A stretch of DNA of 64,000 nt from CAWJMF01 sp963843945 (GCA_963843945.1 CAWJMF010000002.1:1550001-1614000), one strand, 5' to 3'. Shown: positions 24,993-34,294, numbered from the stretch's first letter. Notes: generated from the sequence alone by a model not told the origin. Numbers and translations are program-made.

Positions 24993-25799
24993 ATGTTGAC
25001 GACGGAACGAGCCGAGATCGGCGTTTTCGGTGGATCCGGCTTTTACTCACTGCTCGAGAACGCCCGCGAGGTCGTGGTGGAGACGCCCTACGGCGCGCCG
25101 AGCGACCGGCTGGCCTTAGGCGAAGTCGCGGGCAAGCGCGTCGCGTTCTTGCCGCGTCACGGAAAGCTGCACCAGTATCCCCCACAGGCGATCAACTTTC
25201 GCGCGAACCTCTGGGCGATGAAAGAGCTTGGCGTCACGCGTATCATCGGGCCGACTGCTTGCGGTTCCCTCAAAGCCGGCGTGAAGCCGGGCGAGATGGT
25301 CGTTGCCGACCAAGTCGTCGATCGGACGACGGGGCGCGCCGACACGTTTTACGACGGCCCGATTACGACGCACGTCAGCTTCGCCGACCCGTATTGCCCG
25401 CAGATGCGGCCGATCGCGATCGCGGCGCTGCGCGAGACGGGCGTCACGACCCACGAACGTGGGACCATCGTGGTGATCCAAGGACCGCGCTTCTCGACGC
25501 GCGCCGAATCGAAGTGGTTTCAGGACGCGGGCTGGGAAGTGATCAACATGACCCAGTATCCGGAGTGCTATCTCGCGCGCGAACTCGAGATCTGCTACGT
25601 CAACATTTCGCTCATCACCGACTACGACGTCGGGCTCGAAGGTATGCCGGACGTCGAGCCGGTGACGCACGAGGCCGTCATGAAGATTTTCGCCAGCAAC
25701 AACGAGCGCGTGAAGAGCGCGATCTTCAAGATCATCGAAGCCACGCCGGTGGAGCGCACCTGCTCCTGCGGCTCGGCCTTAAAGGGCGCGCGGTTCTGA
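24993..25799 (+). CDS. mtnP: S-methyl-5'-thioadenosine phosphorylase
   Basis: A 268-residue purine nucleoside phosphorylase-fold enzyme that splits methylthioadenosine in methionine salvage. Phosphate site GVFGGSGFY and FLPRHGKLHQYPP; purine site IIGPTACGSLK; and NMTQYPECYLARE with the family's conserved NMT. The C-terminal CSCGSAL cysteines are typical of disulfide-bearing thermostable members. AAAGGAG precedes the ATG closely. Its promoter must lie in the short gap shared with the divergent lipoprotein gene. Confidence 0.94.
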   Translation: MLTTERAEIGVFGGSGFYSLLENAREVVVETPYGAPSDRLALGEVAGKRVAFLPRHGKLHQYPPQAINFRANLWAMKELGVTRIIGPTACGSLKAGVKPGEMVVADQVVDRTTGRADTFYDGPITTHVSFADPYCPQMRPIAIAALRETGVTTHERGTIVVIQGPRFSTRAESKWFQDAGWEVINMTQYPECYLARELEICYVNISLITDYDVGLEGMPDVEPVTHEAVMKIFASNNERVKSAIFKIIEATPVERTCSCGSALKGARF

Positions 25800-25815
25800 G
25801 CGGCGTGAAACGCTG

Positions 25816-26535
25816 ATGCGCGTTGACGTCGCAACCTATGCGCGCGCCTTCGTCCTGCTGGTGCGCTTCCCGGCAGTCGTCCTCGCGCCGCTGCTGATCG
25901 CCGTTGCGGAAGTACTGGTTCTCCGCCTGCTCTCGATCTCCGACGTGGGCGGGCCGCTGGCGGGCGCGACGAGCGGCATCGTGGGCTTGCTGCTGCAGCT
26001 GCTCAACTCGTTCGCGCTGTGCGTCTCGCTCATCGTCGCCGACAGCGCCTGGCGCACCGGCCGCGCGCCCTTCGACCACGCCTGGGACGAAGCGCGGCGC
26101 AAGGCCGGCGACATCTTCATGGCCGCGATCGGCTTCAGTTTCATCCTTTGGGCCGCGGCGCTGGGCGGCGGCCTCGTCGGCTCGGTCGGCGCGCTCTTGT
26201 TGCAAGCGGTCGCGATGTTCTTCTTCATCTATACGCTGCCGGCCGCGGCAATCGGCGGAGTTCCCGGCGGTGCGGCGCTTCAGATTTCCCTCGATCGAGC
26301 GCGCAGCGCGGTGCCCGCGACGATCTTGGTGACGGTCGTCTACGTCCTCGTCTACCTGGTCTTGCCGATTCTGGCGCAGAGCACGCTGCCTTCGCTGCTT
26401 CTACTCAGCCCGATCGGGTACTCCGAGGTCGTCGCTTCACTTCTCGGGGCGCTGATCCAAGCGATCGCGGCCGGCTACGTCGCGCTCGTTCTGGCCAAGA
26501 CGTACAACGACGTCTCTTATGGGCGCCGGTATTAA
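25816..26535 (+). CDS. Integral membrane protein of unknown function
   Basis: A 239-residue protein with about six hydrophobic helices and few charges. A soluble loop RTGRAPFDHAWDEARRKAGD falls between helices 2 and 3. It resembles DUF4013-like or EI24-like membrane proteins in general pattern only. It is 16 bases after mtnP, so it may be co-transcribed. Function not assigned. Confidence 0.7.
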   Translation: MRVDVATYARAFVLLVRFPAVVLAPLLIAVAEVLVLRLLSISDVGGPLAGATSGIVGLLLQLLNSFALCVSLIVADSAWRTGRAPFDHAWDEARRKAGDIFMAAIGFSFILWAAALGGGLVGSVGALLLQAVAMFFFIYTLPAAAIGGVPGGAALQISLDRARSAVPATILVTVVYVLVYLVLPILAQSTLPSLLLLSPIGYSEVVASLLGALIQAIAAGYVALVLAKTYNDVSYGRRY

Positions 26536-26575
26536 CATGCGGGGCCGATCGTGGTAATCTCGAGCGACTAGTCTC

Positions 26576-26860
26576 ATGCAGATGAACGGCGACAAACAAC
26601 CGACGACGGGCGACGTCCTCGAGGCGCTCCTCGATTTCAAGAGCGCCGTCGACGCGCGTTTCAACGAGATGCTCGAGGCGATGCTCGATTTCCGAAGCGC
26701 GGTCGAGACGCGCTTCGCCGTGATGGACAAACGGTTCGAGCAAGTCGACCGCCGGTTCGAGCTGATGCAAGACGACGTGAATCGGCGCTTCGATCGGGTC
26801 GACGGCCGGTTCGACGAGTGGAACCGCCGCCGCCGCGGCCGCGGGCACGAACCCGGATAA
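26576..26860 (+). CDS. Short coiled-coil protein
   Basis: A 94-residue highly charged helix. Two related blocks (LLDFKSAVDARFNEM and MLDFRSAVETRFAVM) are followed by a run of RRF/DRR heptads (DKRFEQVDRRFE) and a basic tail. No membrane segment. Such proteins often oligomerise; no family name is certain. It lies between the membrane protein gene and convergent holB. Confidence 0.6.
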   Translation: MQMNGDKQPTTGDVLEALLDFKSAVDARFNEMLEAMLDFRSAVETRFAVMDKRFEQVDRRFELMQDDVNRRFDRVDGRFDEWNRRRRGRGHEPG

Positions 26861-26868
26861 CTCGGCGC

Positions 26869-27900
26869 CTAAGCCGGCGCGAGCTGCATCCGCAAATAGT
26901 CGACGATCAGGCCGGCCGAGACGTTCGTATTCGAAAGGCGTTCGGCTTCCGAAAGCGCCGCAAGGAGTCCGATCGTCGCTTCGGGCGAGCGGCGCGGTAG
27001 ATTCTCGAGGCGCTTCCGCTGGTCGGCCGCCAGCAGCGGAACCTCGTCGCCCGCCAGGCTGAGCGCCGCCCAGTCGCGCGCCGCGACCCGCACCACTTCG
27101 ATCAGCTCGGCGACGATGGCGCGTTTCTCACCGCCCGTCAGGCTGCGGTCGTCGAGTCGCAGAAAGCTCTGATCGGCCACTTCGCCCTGCAGCGTTTCGG
27201 CGAACCACTCGAAGGCGGCGCCGCGCATGCCTTCGTCGTCTTCGCCCAGGACGGCACGAGCGCGCGTGATGCTGCCCAGCGAGACCTTAGCGGCGAGCGC
27301 GGCTTGCGCGGGCGTGACGCCGTCCTTGACGAGCACGGCCTCGACGGTCGCGGTATCGAGCGGCTGGAGCGCGATCTCGACAAAACGCGAACGAATCGTG
27401 GCGAGGAGCGTGCCGGGCGAACTCGTGGTCAACAGCACGACCACACCCGCCGGCGGCTCCTCGAAGAACTTGAGCAGCGCGTTAGCGGCTTCGTGCGTCG
27501 CGAACTCGACGTCTCCTAACACGACGATGCGCCGGGCGTTGCGATAACCGTGCAGCGCGAGTTCGCGCACGAGATCGCGCGCGGTCAGATCCTCGTCGTG
27601 CAAAGCGCTTCCCGGTTCCTTGCCGATCTTGATCGAGCCCTCGTGGAAAACGAAGTCCGGATGCGTGCCCGCGGTGAAAAGGCTGCAGCCGATGCAGTGG
27701 CCGCAATAGCCGAGAACGGTCGACTTCGGGGTCTCGCAAAGCAGCGATTGCGCCAGCCGCCGGGCGAACGTTTTCTTGCCGACGCCTGCCGGGCCGGTGA
27801 AGAGGTAGCCGTGCGAAATGCGCGCGGGGTCGAGCGTTGCGAAGTACGCGAGCGCGGCCCGCGCGCCGACGACGTCGAACTCGCCCTCCACGCCGATCAC
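26869..27900 (-). CDS. holB: DNA polymerase III delta' subunit
   Basis: A 343-residue clamp-loader protein. Start GTG at 27900 overlaps the tmk stop as GTGA. P-loop GPAGVGKKTFARRL; zinc cysteines in CETPKSTVLGYCGHCIGC; NALLKFFEEPPAGVVVLLTT (sensor 1 area) with the conserved EEPP. In E. coli delta' the P-loop is degenerate; here it looks intact. The tmk-holB pair is a common bacterial arrangement. Confidence 0.92.
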   Translation of the reverse strand: MIGVEGEFDVVGARAALAYFATLDPARISHGYLFTGPAGVGKKTFARRLAQSLLCETPKSTVLGYCGHCIGCSLFTAGTHPDFVFHEGSIKIGKEPGSALHDEDLTARDLVRELALHGYRNARRIVVLGDVEFATHEAANALLKFFEEPPAGVVVLLTTSSPGTLLATIRSRFVEIALQPLDTATVEAVLVKDGVTPAQAALAAKVSLGSITRARAVLGEDDEGMRGAAFEWFAETLQGEVADQSFLRLDDRSLTGGEKRAIVAELIEVVRVAARDWAALSLAGDEVPLLAADQRKRLENLPRRSPEATIGLLAALSEAERLSNTNVSAGLIVDYLRMQLAPA

Positions 27901-28514
27901 GCGGCCGCCTCGATCTTCGCCCAGGCGACCTCGGCCAGCTCGTCTGCGGGGAGCGTCGCGTCGAGCACCGCGATCCGCGGATCCTCGCTTGCGAGCGCCA
28001 AATAGCCGGCGCGGACGCGCTCGTGAAACGCGTCGTCTTCGCGCTCGAGCCGGTCCGTCGACTGCCCTAACGCGGCCGCGCGCGCCGCGACGCGCTCCCG
28101 CGACAGCGGGACGGGGATATCGAGCAGGAGCACGTGGTTTGGTTCGACGCCGCGCGTCGCGATCGAGCAAAGCTCGCGCAGCAGTGTTAAATCGAGCTCG
28201 CGTCCGAAGCCCTGATAGGCGAGCGTCGCCGTCGTGTAGCGATCGCATAGCACCCAGCTTCCGGCCCGCAGCGCGGGGTCGATGATCTCGGCGACGAGCT
28301 GCGCGCGCGAGGCGTTGAGTGCGAAGGCCTCGGCGAGCGGGTCGACCGCAGCGCCCGGCGTCACGAACGCCGCGCGCATGCGATCGCCGAACGGCGTGCC
28401 GCCGGGCTCGCGAGTTAGCACGAGCGCGTGACCGGCCGCACGGATGCGTTCGCCCAACCGGGCGAGCAGCGTGGACTTCCCGCTCCCCTCGATGCCCTCG
28501 ACGCTAACGAACAG
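27897..28514 (-). CDS. tmk: Thymidylate kinase, apparent CTG start
   Basis: A 205-residue kinase making dTDP. The P-loop VEGIEGSGKSTLLARLG is in frame only if translation starts at a CTG at 28514, directly after the TAA of the preceding gene. The first ATG or GTG in frame would remove the P-loop. Other motifs are TREPGGTPFGDRMR and CDRYTTATLAYQG. With CTG the N-terminus and length match the family, so I accept it. It is followed by holB with GTGA overlap. Confidence 0.9.
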   Translation of the reverse strand: MFVSVEGIEGSGKSTLLARLGERIRAAGHALVLTREPGGTPFGDRMRAAFVTPGAAVDPLAEAFALNASRAQLVAEIIDPALRAGSWVLCDRYTTATLAYQGFGRELDLTLLRELCSIATRGVEPNHVLLLDIPVPLSRERVAARAAALGQSTDRLEREDDAFHERVRAGYLALASEDPRIAVLDATLPADELAEVAWAKIEAAA

Positions 28515-30112
28515 TTAGGCTGAAGCTCCCGTCCCATAGGGTAGGTCCGGCGCGCGGTACAGTAGCACGCGGCGGTTCGGCTCGAGGCCCGTGCTGCGCG
28601 ACTGCACCCGGTGCTGCTCGGCCATCTGATGCTGCAGGCGGCGCACGTACGACGTCTGTGGTGAAAGCTCGATCGGCTTGTTCTCGAGCAGCACCTTGTA
28701 GATGGCTTCGTCGGCTTCGCGCAAGGCGATCTCTTCGGTGTCGAGCGTCGGAAGGTTGAACAGATCCTTGAGCGCGGCCATGATCTGCGCGACCGTGTTC
28801 GTCTTGATCGAGTAGATCGGAACGTTCTCCGCGGCAATCGAGCGGAGCTTCTCCGACTCCTTGCGTTCGAGCGTCTTGAGCGTGAGGACGACGTCGGCGT
28901 CGTCCCACTTACGCGCGATCGAGGCGCCGACGCGCAGGTTTGCGATGGCGCGCTCGATCTTGTTGCGCGAGACGCCGTACGGGAAGATCAGCTTGAGGCC
29001 TTCGCGTTCCGCATCGTCGAGTTCGCCCTCGCGGCCGAGGACCGCCTCGAACTCCGCGTCCAGCGCGCGCGCTCCCTTGGCGAGAACCGCGGGCGCAGCT
29101 TCCTGCAGCACGGCGACGTTTCCGCCGGGCATGCGTTGGCGCACTTCCGGCTGCGGCGCGTAGCCGCGCAGCAGCGAGTCGACGATGTCGGCGACGTTCT
29201 GGTGGATCGAGAGGCGATTGCGATCGTTGATCTCGATGAGCACGTCGAAGGTCGGCGGGGCTTTGCGCTCGAGCACGGTCTTGCGGGTACCGCGCCGCCG
29301 CGCTTCCTCGTCGGAGAGCGTGACCGAAGCTGATGCCGCCGACCAGATCCGACAGCGTCGGGTTCATCAAGATGTTCTCGAGTGTCTTGCCGTGCGCGGT
29401 TCCGATGAGCTGCACGCCGCGCTCGGCGATCGTGCGCGCCGCGAGCGCTTCGGCTTCGGTTCCGATCTCGTCGATGACGATCACTTCGGGCATGTGGTTC
29501 TCGACCGCCTCGATCATCACGTGATGCTGGAGCGATGGATCGGGGACTTGCATGCGCCGCGCGTGACCGATGCCGGGATGCGGAATGTCGCCGTCGCCCG
29601 CGATTTCGTTGGAGGTATCGACGATCACGACGCGCTTGCGATCCTCCGAGAGCACGCGCGCGCACTCGCGCAGCATCGTCGTTTTCCCAACGCCCGGCGG
29701 CCCGAGCAAGCAGATGGACTTGCCGCTGCGCACGACGTCGAGGATGATATCGATCGTTCCGTAAACGGCGCGTCCGACGCGGCACGTCAAGCCGACGATC
29801 TTTCCGGTGCGATTGCGGATCGCCGAAATGCGATGCAACGTTTGTTCGATGCCGGCGCGATTGTCCGCGCCGAACATCAGAAAGCCGCGAACTCACGTGC
29901 GCGAGATCTTCGTACGTCACCACATGATCCGACAAGTAAGCGAAATCGTCGGGGAAGCGAGCCTCGGGCGGACGCCCGAGGTCGAGGACGACTTCGATGA
30001 GCTCTTCGAGGTTCGGGAGGCGGACGAGCGCTTGCCGGATCGGGAGCGGGAAGATATCGAGGAGTTGGGTGAGTTCCCAGTGCGGAGAGACGGACTCGGC
30101 GTTAAGAGCCAA
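28515..30112 (-). CDS. AAA ATPase with R3H domain (SpoIIIAA/Ycf45-like), two frameshifts
   Basis: Three frames join into one protein of about 530 residues. The N-terminal part starts at TTG 30112. The ATPase part has MFGADNRAGIEQTLHR, the P-loop LLGPPGVGKTTMLRE and Walker B EVIVIDEIGTEAEA. The C-terminal part has VLERKAPPTFDVLIEI and ends in an R3H nucleic-acid-binding region. Single extra bases at aaa 29881-29883 and aa 29327-29328 break the frame; removing each restores conserved text. Related proteins occur in cyanobacteria and other phyla and are thought to act on RNA or DNA. Operon position: after the small gene at 30102 and before tmk. Confidence 0.87.
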
Positions 30113-30233
30113 TGCGCATCCTCGTTACGGAATCGGGCAGCGCCGGAATGTTTCCGGCCGTAACCGTTGCTTCGATTTTCAGTGATCCGGTCTCGAGGAC
30201 CTTCGTACGCTCGGCTGCTTTTGGTGCGGGCAT
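30102..30233 (-). CDS. 43-codon small gene between decarboxylase and R3H ATPase
   Basis: An ATG at 30233 lies two bases after the decarboxylase stop. It has AGGAG seven bases upstream, which is a better ribosome site than most genes here. The 43-residue product is basic at the start (MPAPKAAERTKVLE) and then beta-prone (SLKIEATVTAGNIPALPDS). The stop lies 11 bases inside the next gene. The tight spacing on both sides argues for a real gene; no family recognised. Confidence 0.6.
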   Translation of the reverse strand: MPAPKAAERTKVLETGSLKIEATVTAGNIPALPDSVTRMRIGS

Positions 30234-30235
30234 CG

Positions 30236-31724
30236 TCACACTCCTGATACTACCCGAATCGAACGGAGTTCCGAGTCGAAGGGGCCCTGCATCCGGACGC
30301 CGGCCTTCTTCTCGAGGTTGAGGTAGTCGATGATCTCTTGCGTGATCTCCTCACCCGGCGAGATGACCGGAATCCCCGGCGGGTACGGCGTGATCACTTC
30401 GGCGCAGATCCGGCCCGCGCTCGCCTTGAAGACCGCAAACTCGGTCTGCGCGAGAAACGCTTCCCGCGGGTTCATCCGGATCGGCGGAATCTTCGGAAGG
30501 TTATAGGTTCCCGTCTTCAAGCGGCGCTCGAGCACGCCGGACGGAGAGAAGACGTCGATCGGGCGGTCCTCGCGGGAAAGTTCTTTCACGCCGTAGACGA
30601 GCCGGTCGGCCGCCTCCTGCGTCGTGCCGATGGTGAACAGGGCCAAGCAGTTGAACAAATCGGCGAGCTCGCACTGCACGTTGTAGCGGCGCCGCAGAAT
30701 TTCTTCGGCTTCATAGCCGGTGTAGCCGAGTTCCTTGACGGTGATGGTGATCTTGGTCGGATCGAGATCGAACACGCCGGGCCGGCCTTCTTGCTCGCTG
30801 CCGAAGCAGTAGATGCCGTCGATCGAATTGAGCCGCCGGCGCGTGTCGTTGGCGAGTTCGATCGTGCGCGAGAGGAGGGCGCGACCCTCGGTCGCCATCT
30901 GCTTGCGCGCGACGTCGAGCGAGGCGACCAGCACCAGGTTCGGCGACGTCGACAGAAACAGCTTGACCACCGCCTTGAGACGGTCGAGCCGAATCCGCTC
31001 GCCCTGCTGGTGCAGCATGGCGGTCTGCGAGAGGCTGCCCAGCATCTTGTGCGTCGAGTTGATGCACATGTCGGCGCCGGCTTCCATCGCGTCGATCGGC
31101 AAGGCCGGGTGAAAGTGAAAGTGCGGCCCCCACGCTTCGTCGACCAGGAAGGGGATGCCGCGGGCGTGGACGACCGCGGCGATGCCTTCGAGGTCGGCAG
31201 CCACCCCGTAGTACGTCGGGCTGACGACGTAGACGGCTTTCACGCCGGGATTCTCGTCGAGCGTGCGCCGCACCGTGTCCGGGCGTGACGGTGTGATCCA
31301 TATGGAGCGCGTCGTCGACCTCGGGGCGCATCCAAACCGGCTGCGCACCGCTCATGATGAGCCCGCCCATCGCGCTCTTGTGCGCGTTGCGCGGCAGCGC
31401 AATTTTGTCGCCGGGATTGACGGCGGTCATCATCATGATCTGGTTGCCGCTCGTCGATCCGTTGATCAAAAAGAACGAATGGTCGGCACCGTAGGCCTCG
31501 GCCGCGAGTTCTTGCGCTTCCTCGATCGCTTCGCTCGGCTGCAGCAAATCGTCGAGTCCGCGAATCTGCGTCAGGTCGATCGCCAGGACGTTGTCGCCCA
31601 AGAAATCTCGCAGCGCGCGATCCATGCCCCGGCCCTGCATGTGACCGGGCGTGTGGAACGGTATGACACCGGAGTCCACGTAATCGAGGAGCACGTCGAA
31701 ATACGGCGTCCGGCTCTGGTCCAC
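30236..31724 (-). CDS. Orn/Lys/Arg decarboxylase (PLP, fold type I), frameshifted
   Basis: Two frames join into about 495 residues. The N-terminal part has TPYFDVLLDYVDSGVIPFHT and NGSTSGNQIMMMTAV. The C-terminal part has the PLP lysine motif INSTHKMLGSLSQTAML and the small C-terminal Orn/Lys/Arg decarboxylase domain. One extra base in the ggg at 31281-31283 breaks the frame; removing it gives T-V-T-P-D-T-V-R-R-T. Start GTG 31724 is inferred because upstream text overlaps divergent bioY. Members make cadaverine, putrescine or agmatine; substrate cannot be told. It is likely the first gene of the operon leading to holB. Confidence 0.9.
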
Positions 31725-31785
31725 TGCCTCGCCATTCGGCAGACGAGGGGGGAGGGCCCGTGCTCGTCCGCAAAAGTCGTGCGTA

Positions 31786-32388
31786 ATGAATGCCGGAACC
31801 GTTACCTCGCGGCAGGCTGCCGCACCCCGCTCGCCGGCGCGCACGGCCGTTTTCGTTCTCGCGGGCTCGGCGCTCATTGCGCTCGGCGCCCAAATGTCGT
31901 TCGCCGTTCCGTTCTCGCCGGTTCCGATCACCGGGCAAACGCTCGCGCTGCCGCTCGTCGTAGCGTTGCTTGGAACGCGGGCAGCGACGCTTGCCGCACT
32001 GGCGTACCTCGCGGAAGGCGCGATCGGGCTGCCGGTCTTTGCGCCGGCCGGCGGCTTCGCCCCGGGCTTCGCGGCGTTTTTCGGCCCGACCGGCGGCTAC
32101 CTCATCGCGTTTCCGCTGGCCGCCTTCGTAACGGGCTGGCTCTTCGACCGCGGTCTCTGGAACGGTTTCGCGGGGCGGACGTTCGCGATTCTGACCGGGT
32201 CGCTCGTCGTTTTGGCCGGCGGTGCGGCGTGGCTCGCGCACTTCATCGGCTGGAACGCGGCCTTCACGCTCGGCGTCTTACCCTTCGCGATCGGCGACGC
32301 GCTCAAGACGCTCGCCGCCGCCGCGGCTGCGCCGTGGGTCCGCAAGAGCGGAGCTTACTCGACCCGTTCCTCGATCGACACGTTGTAA
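31786..32388 (+). CDS. bioY: Biotin transporter substrate-binding (S) component BioY
   Basis: A 200-residue membrane protein with six hydrophobic helices. The BioY signature AVPFSPVPITGQTLALPLV is clear, as is AYLAEGAIGLPVFA and the glycine-rich FGPTGGYLIAFPLAAF. It works with the EcfAA'T module, which is not in the window. Its last 34 bases overlap the convergent HNH gene. Confidence 0.94.
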   Translation: MNAGTVTSRQAAAPRSPARTAVFVLAGSALIALGAQMSFAVPFSPVPITGQTLALPLVVALLGTRAATLAALAYLAEGAIGLPVFAPAGGFAPGFAAFFGPTGGYLIAFPLAAFVTGWLFDRGLWNGFAGRTFAILTGSLVVLAGGAAWLAHFIGWNAAFTLGVLPFAIGDALKTLAAAAAAPWVRKSGAYSTRSSIDTL

Positions 32389-32882
32389 AGAAACAGAAAC
32401 TTGTGCCACTCGTCGGGCAGCGTATTGCGCTTGACGCGGATCCACGGGATGTACTTGGGCGCTTTCGGTTTGCGCCGCATCGTCATGTTGGCGTGCTCGG
32501 GCGAGCGGTTGTTCTTGCGGTTATTGCAGCGCATGCAGGCGCAAACGAGGTTTTCCCACGTCGACGGGCCGCCTTTGCTGCGCGGCACGACGTGGTCGAC
32601 GGTCATCAAACGCTCGCCCTTCAATCCGCAATACTGACAGGTGTAGTCGTCGCGCAAGAGGATGTTCTTCTTCGTCAGGGCGACCTTTTGGGTCGGACGC
32701 TTAATGTAGTAGAGCATCCGGATGACCGACGGTAGGCGCATCTCGAAGCTCGGTGAGGCGAGCCTCGCGTCGCGTCCGTGGACGACCTCGGCCTTTCCCG
32801 AGAACAGCAGCTTGACCGCCCGCTGGAACGAGGTGATGTTGAGCGCTTCGTACGTGAAGTTGAGGACGAGGACGTCAGTCAC
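32355..32882 (-). CDS. HNH endonuclease
   Basis: A 175-residue protein from GTG 32882, with GGAGG five bases upstream. Two zinc-type pairs CQYC and CMRC flank the catalytic HNH text TVDHVVPRSKGG and ENLVCACMRCNNRKNNR. The N-terminal VLVLNFTYEALNITSFQRA is typical of a widespread stand-alone HNH family found in cyanobacteria, actinobacteria and others. It is probably a chromosomal housekeeping member, not a phage gene. Role unknown. Confidence 0.92.
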   Translation of the reverse strand: MTDVLVLNFTYEALNITSFQRAVKLLFSGKAEVVHGRDARLASPSFEMRLPSVIRMLYYIKRPTQKVALTKKNILLRDDYTCQYCGLKGERLMTVDHVVPRSKGGPSTWENLVCACMRCNNRKNNRSPEHANMTMRRKPKAPKYIPWIRVKRNTLPDEWHKFLFLYNVSIEERVE

Positions 32883-32912
32883 TCGAACCTCCAAGCCCCG
32901 GGTGACGGCACG

Positions 32913-32939
32913 AAAAAGGCGAGGTCCATCGCCCTCGCC
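32913..32939 (-). terminator. Intrinsic terminator on the minus strand
   Basis: On the minus strand GGCGAGG (32939-32933) and CCTCGCC (32924-32918) form a stem with an 8-base loop, followed by TTTTT (32917-32913). It lies 30 bases upstream of the HNH start, so it ends a transcript coming from upstream, not the HNH gene itself. Confidence 0.65.
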
Positions 32940-33115
32940 CTGCTAACGGTCCGGCCCACCCTCGCGCGCAACGCCCTGGGACCGCGCGGGTCCCACGCTG
33001 TTCGATCGGCGCTCGCCTTGGTGGTACCATCCGGCGTCGTGCGAAGCATCTCGGGCTCCAGATACGCCGACTTGGGGCCGCTTCCCCGCCGAAGGAGGCC
33101 CCGGCCCACAAGGTT
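32913..33115 (-). ncRNA. Candidate small non-coding RNA upstream of the HNH gene
   Basis: The 340-base gap 32883-33222 holds no convincing gene. On the minus strand a TACACTAT (-10-like) near 33130 is followed by about 200 bases with several stems and then the terminator at 32913-32939. One stem is TGGGACC with GGTCCCA around 32980-32998; another is GGGGCC with GGCCCC near 33075-33102. I compared it with 4.5S, tmRNA and RNase P consensus from memory and found no match. It could instead be a long leader with an attenuator. Confidence 0.3.
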
Positions 33116-33222
33116 TTGAGCGCGGATATAGTGTAACGCTAGCCCTTGAGCGCCGCAGTAGCGCGCGTTCCTGCTTTCGTCACTTCAAAAGACGCTGCAA
33201 TTCCCTTTCCTGGAGGAACTCT

Positions 33223-33621
33223 ATGTTCAAGCGTACTCTGACCGCCATTGGCGCGGGCGTCTTGCTCGCCGCGCTAGCGCCGGTCGCGCAATCGCAGGCT
33301 GCCAGCAGCCCGATTCGCATTACCCAATGTTTCATCACGACGCCTAAGGCGATGAGCAAAAAGGCCAGCGGCACCCAAATCGACTACACCAACATGGGAC
33401 CGAAGACGGCCTCGCACATCACCTTCGCCGTGAAGTACCGCAATTCGGAGACGACCTACCTGCGCAAGGTGATCGACGACGGAACGTTCGCGCCCGGCTC
33501 CCCGATCGTCCACCACTTCTCACTCTACAACGACGTAACGTACGGCGGAAAAACCGCGACGTGCTCGGCGGTTTCCGTCACTTGGGCCGATGGCACCAAG
33601 TGGGTCGCGGGCGGGATGTAA
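33223..33621 (+). CDS. Secreted hypothetical protein
   Basis: A 132-residue protein with a signal peptide (AIGAGVLLAALAPVAQSQA). GGAGG precedes the ATG well. The mature part has two cysteines and a beta-rich pattern (HITFAVKYRNSETTYLRKVI) that suggests an Ig-like or similar sandwich fold. A strong terminator follows, so it is probably transcribed alone. Function unknown. Confidence 0.75.
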   Translation: MFKRTLTAIGAGVLLAALAPVAQSQAASSPIRITQCFITTPKAMSKKASGTQIDYTNMGPKTASHITFAVKYRNSETTYLRKVIDDGTFAPGSPIVHHFSLYNDVTYGGKTATCSAVSVTWADGTKWVAGGM

Positions 33622-33656
33622 CTCTCCACCCCGAACGCAAGTGCGTTCTTCGAGAG

Positions 33657-33692
33657 CGCCTCGCCGGATCAGTCCGGCGGGGCGTTTTCTTT
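33657..33692 (+). terminator. Rho-independent terminator
   Basis: cgcctcgccgga (33657-33668), loop tcag, tccggcggggcg (33673-33684), then ttttctttt. The 12-base-pair stem has a single wobble. It ends the secreted protein gene and overlaps the 3' end of convergent pdxT. Confidence 0.85.
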
Positions 33693-34281
33693 TCGGGCGC
33701 CGCTGCTCTCGCGCACCATCTCGAGAAAGTAAGCGTGCACGCGCGGGTCGTTCGTCAGCTCCGGGTGGAACGACGTGCCCATCACGTTCTTCTCACGGAC
33801 GAAAACGCCGTGGCCGCCGTGCTCCGCCAAGACCTCGACCTCCGGTCCGGCGCGCTCGATCCAGGGCGCGCGAATGAAGACGGCCGGAAACGGCGCCGGC
33901 CCGAGCGCGGGAATCGCGAGCGGAACTTCGCTCGAAGCGACTTGCCGCCCGAACGCGTTGCGGCGCACGGTGACGTCGATCAGATCGAGCGTCGTCTTGT
34001 TTGAGATCGGCGACGTCGTGCGCGGCAACGATGAGGCCCATGCACGTGCCCCAGAGCGCCATCCCGTCGCGTACGCGGGCGCGAATCGGCTCGTCGAGCC
34101 CGAAGCGGTGCAGCAGCTTTATCACCGTCGTCGACTCGCCGCCGGGAATGACGAGCCCGTCAACGGCCGCCAGCTCGGACGCCGTCTTGACGCTGTGCGC
34201 CTCCGCGCCGCCGGCTCGCAGCGCACGCAGATGCTCCTCGACGTCGCCCTGCACGCCGAGCACGCCGACCACCGGTTTCAC
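33669..34281 (-). CDS. pdxT: Pyridoxal 5'-phosphate synthase glutaminase subunit, frameshifted
   Basis: About 203 residues in two frames. The first has GVLGVQGDVEEHLRAL, PGGESTTVIKLL and the nucleophile motif ALWGTCMGLIV. The second has the catalytic histidine and glutamate in GTSFHPELTNDPRVH. One extra base in ttt 34000-34002 breaks it; removing it gives A-D-L-N-K-T-T-L-D-L. It supplies ammonia to PdxS for PLP synthesis. Start GTG 34281, 13 bases after pdxS. Confidence 0.9.
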
Positions 34282-34294
34282 GCCCTCGGGCTAA

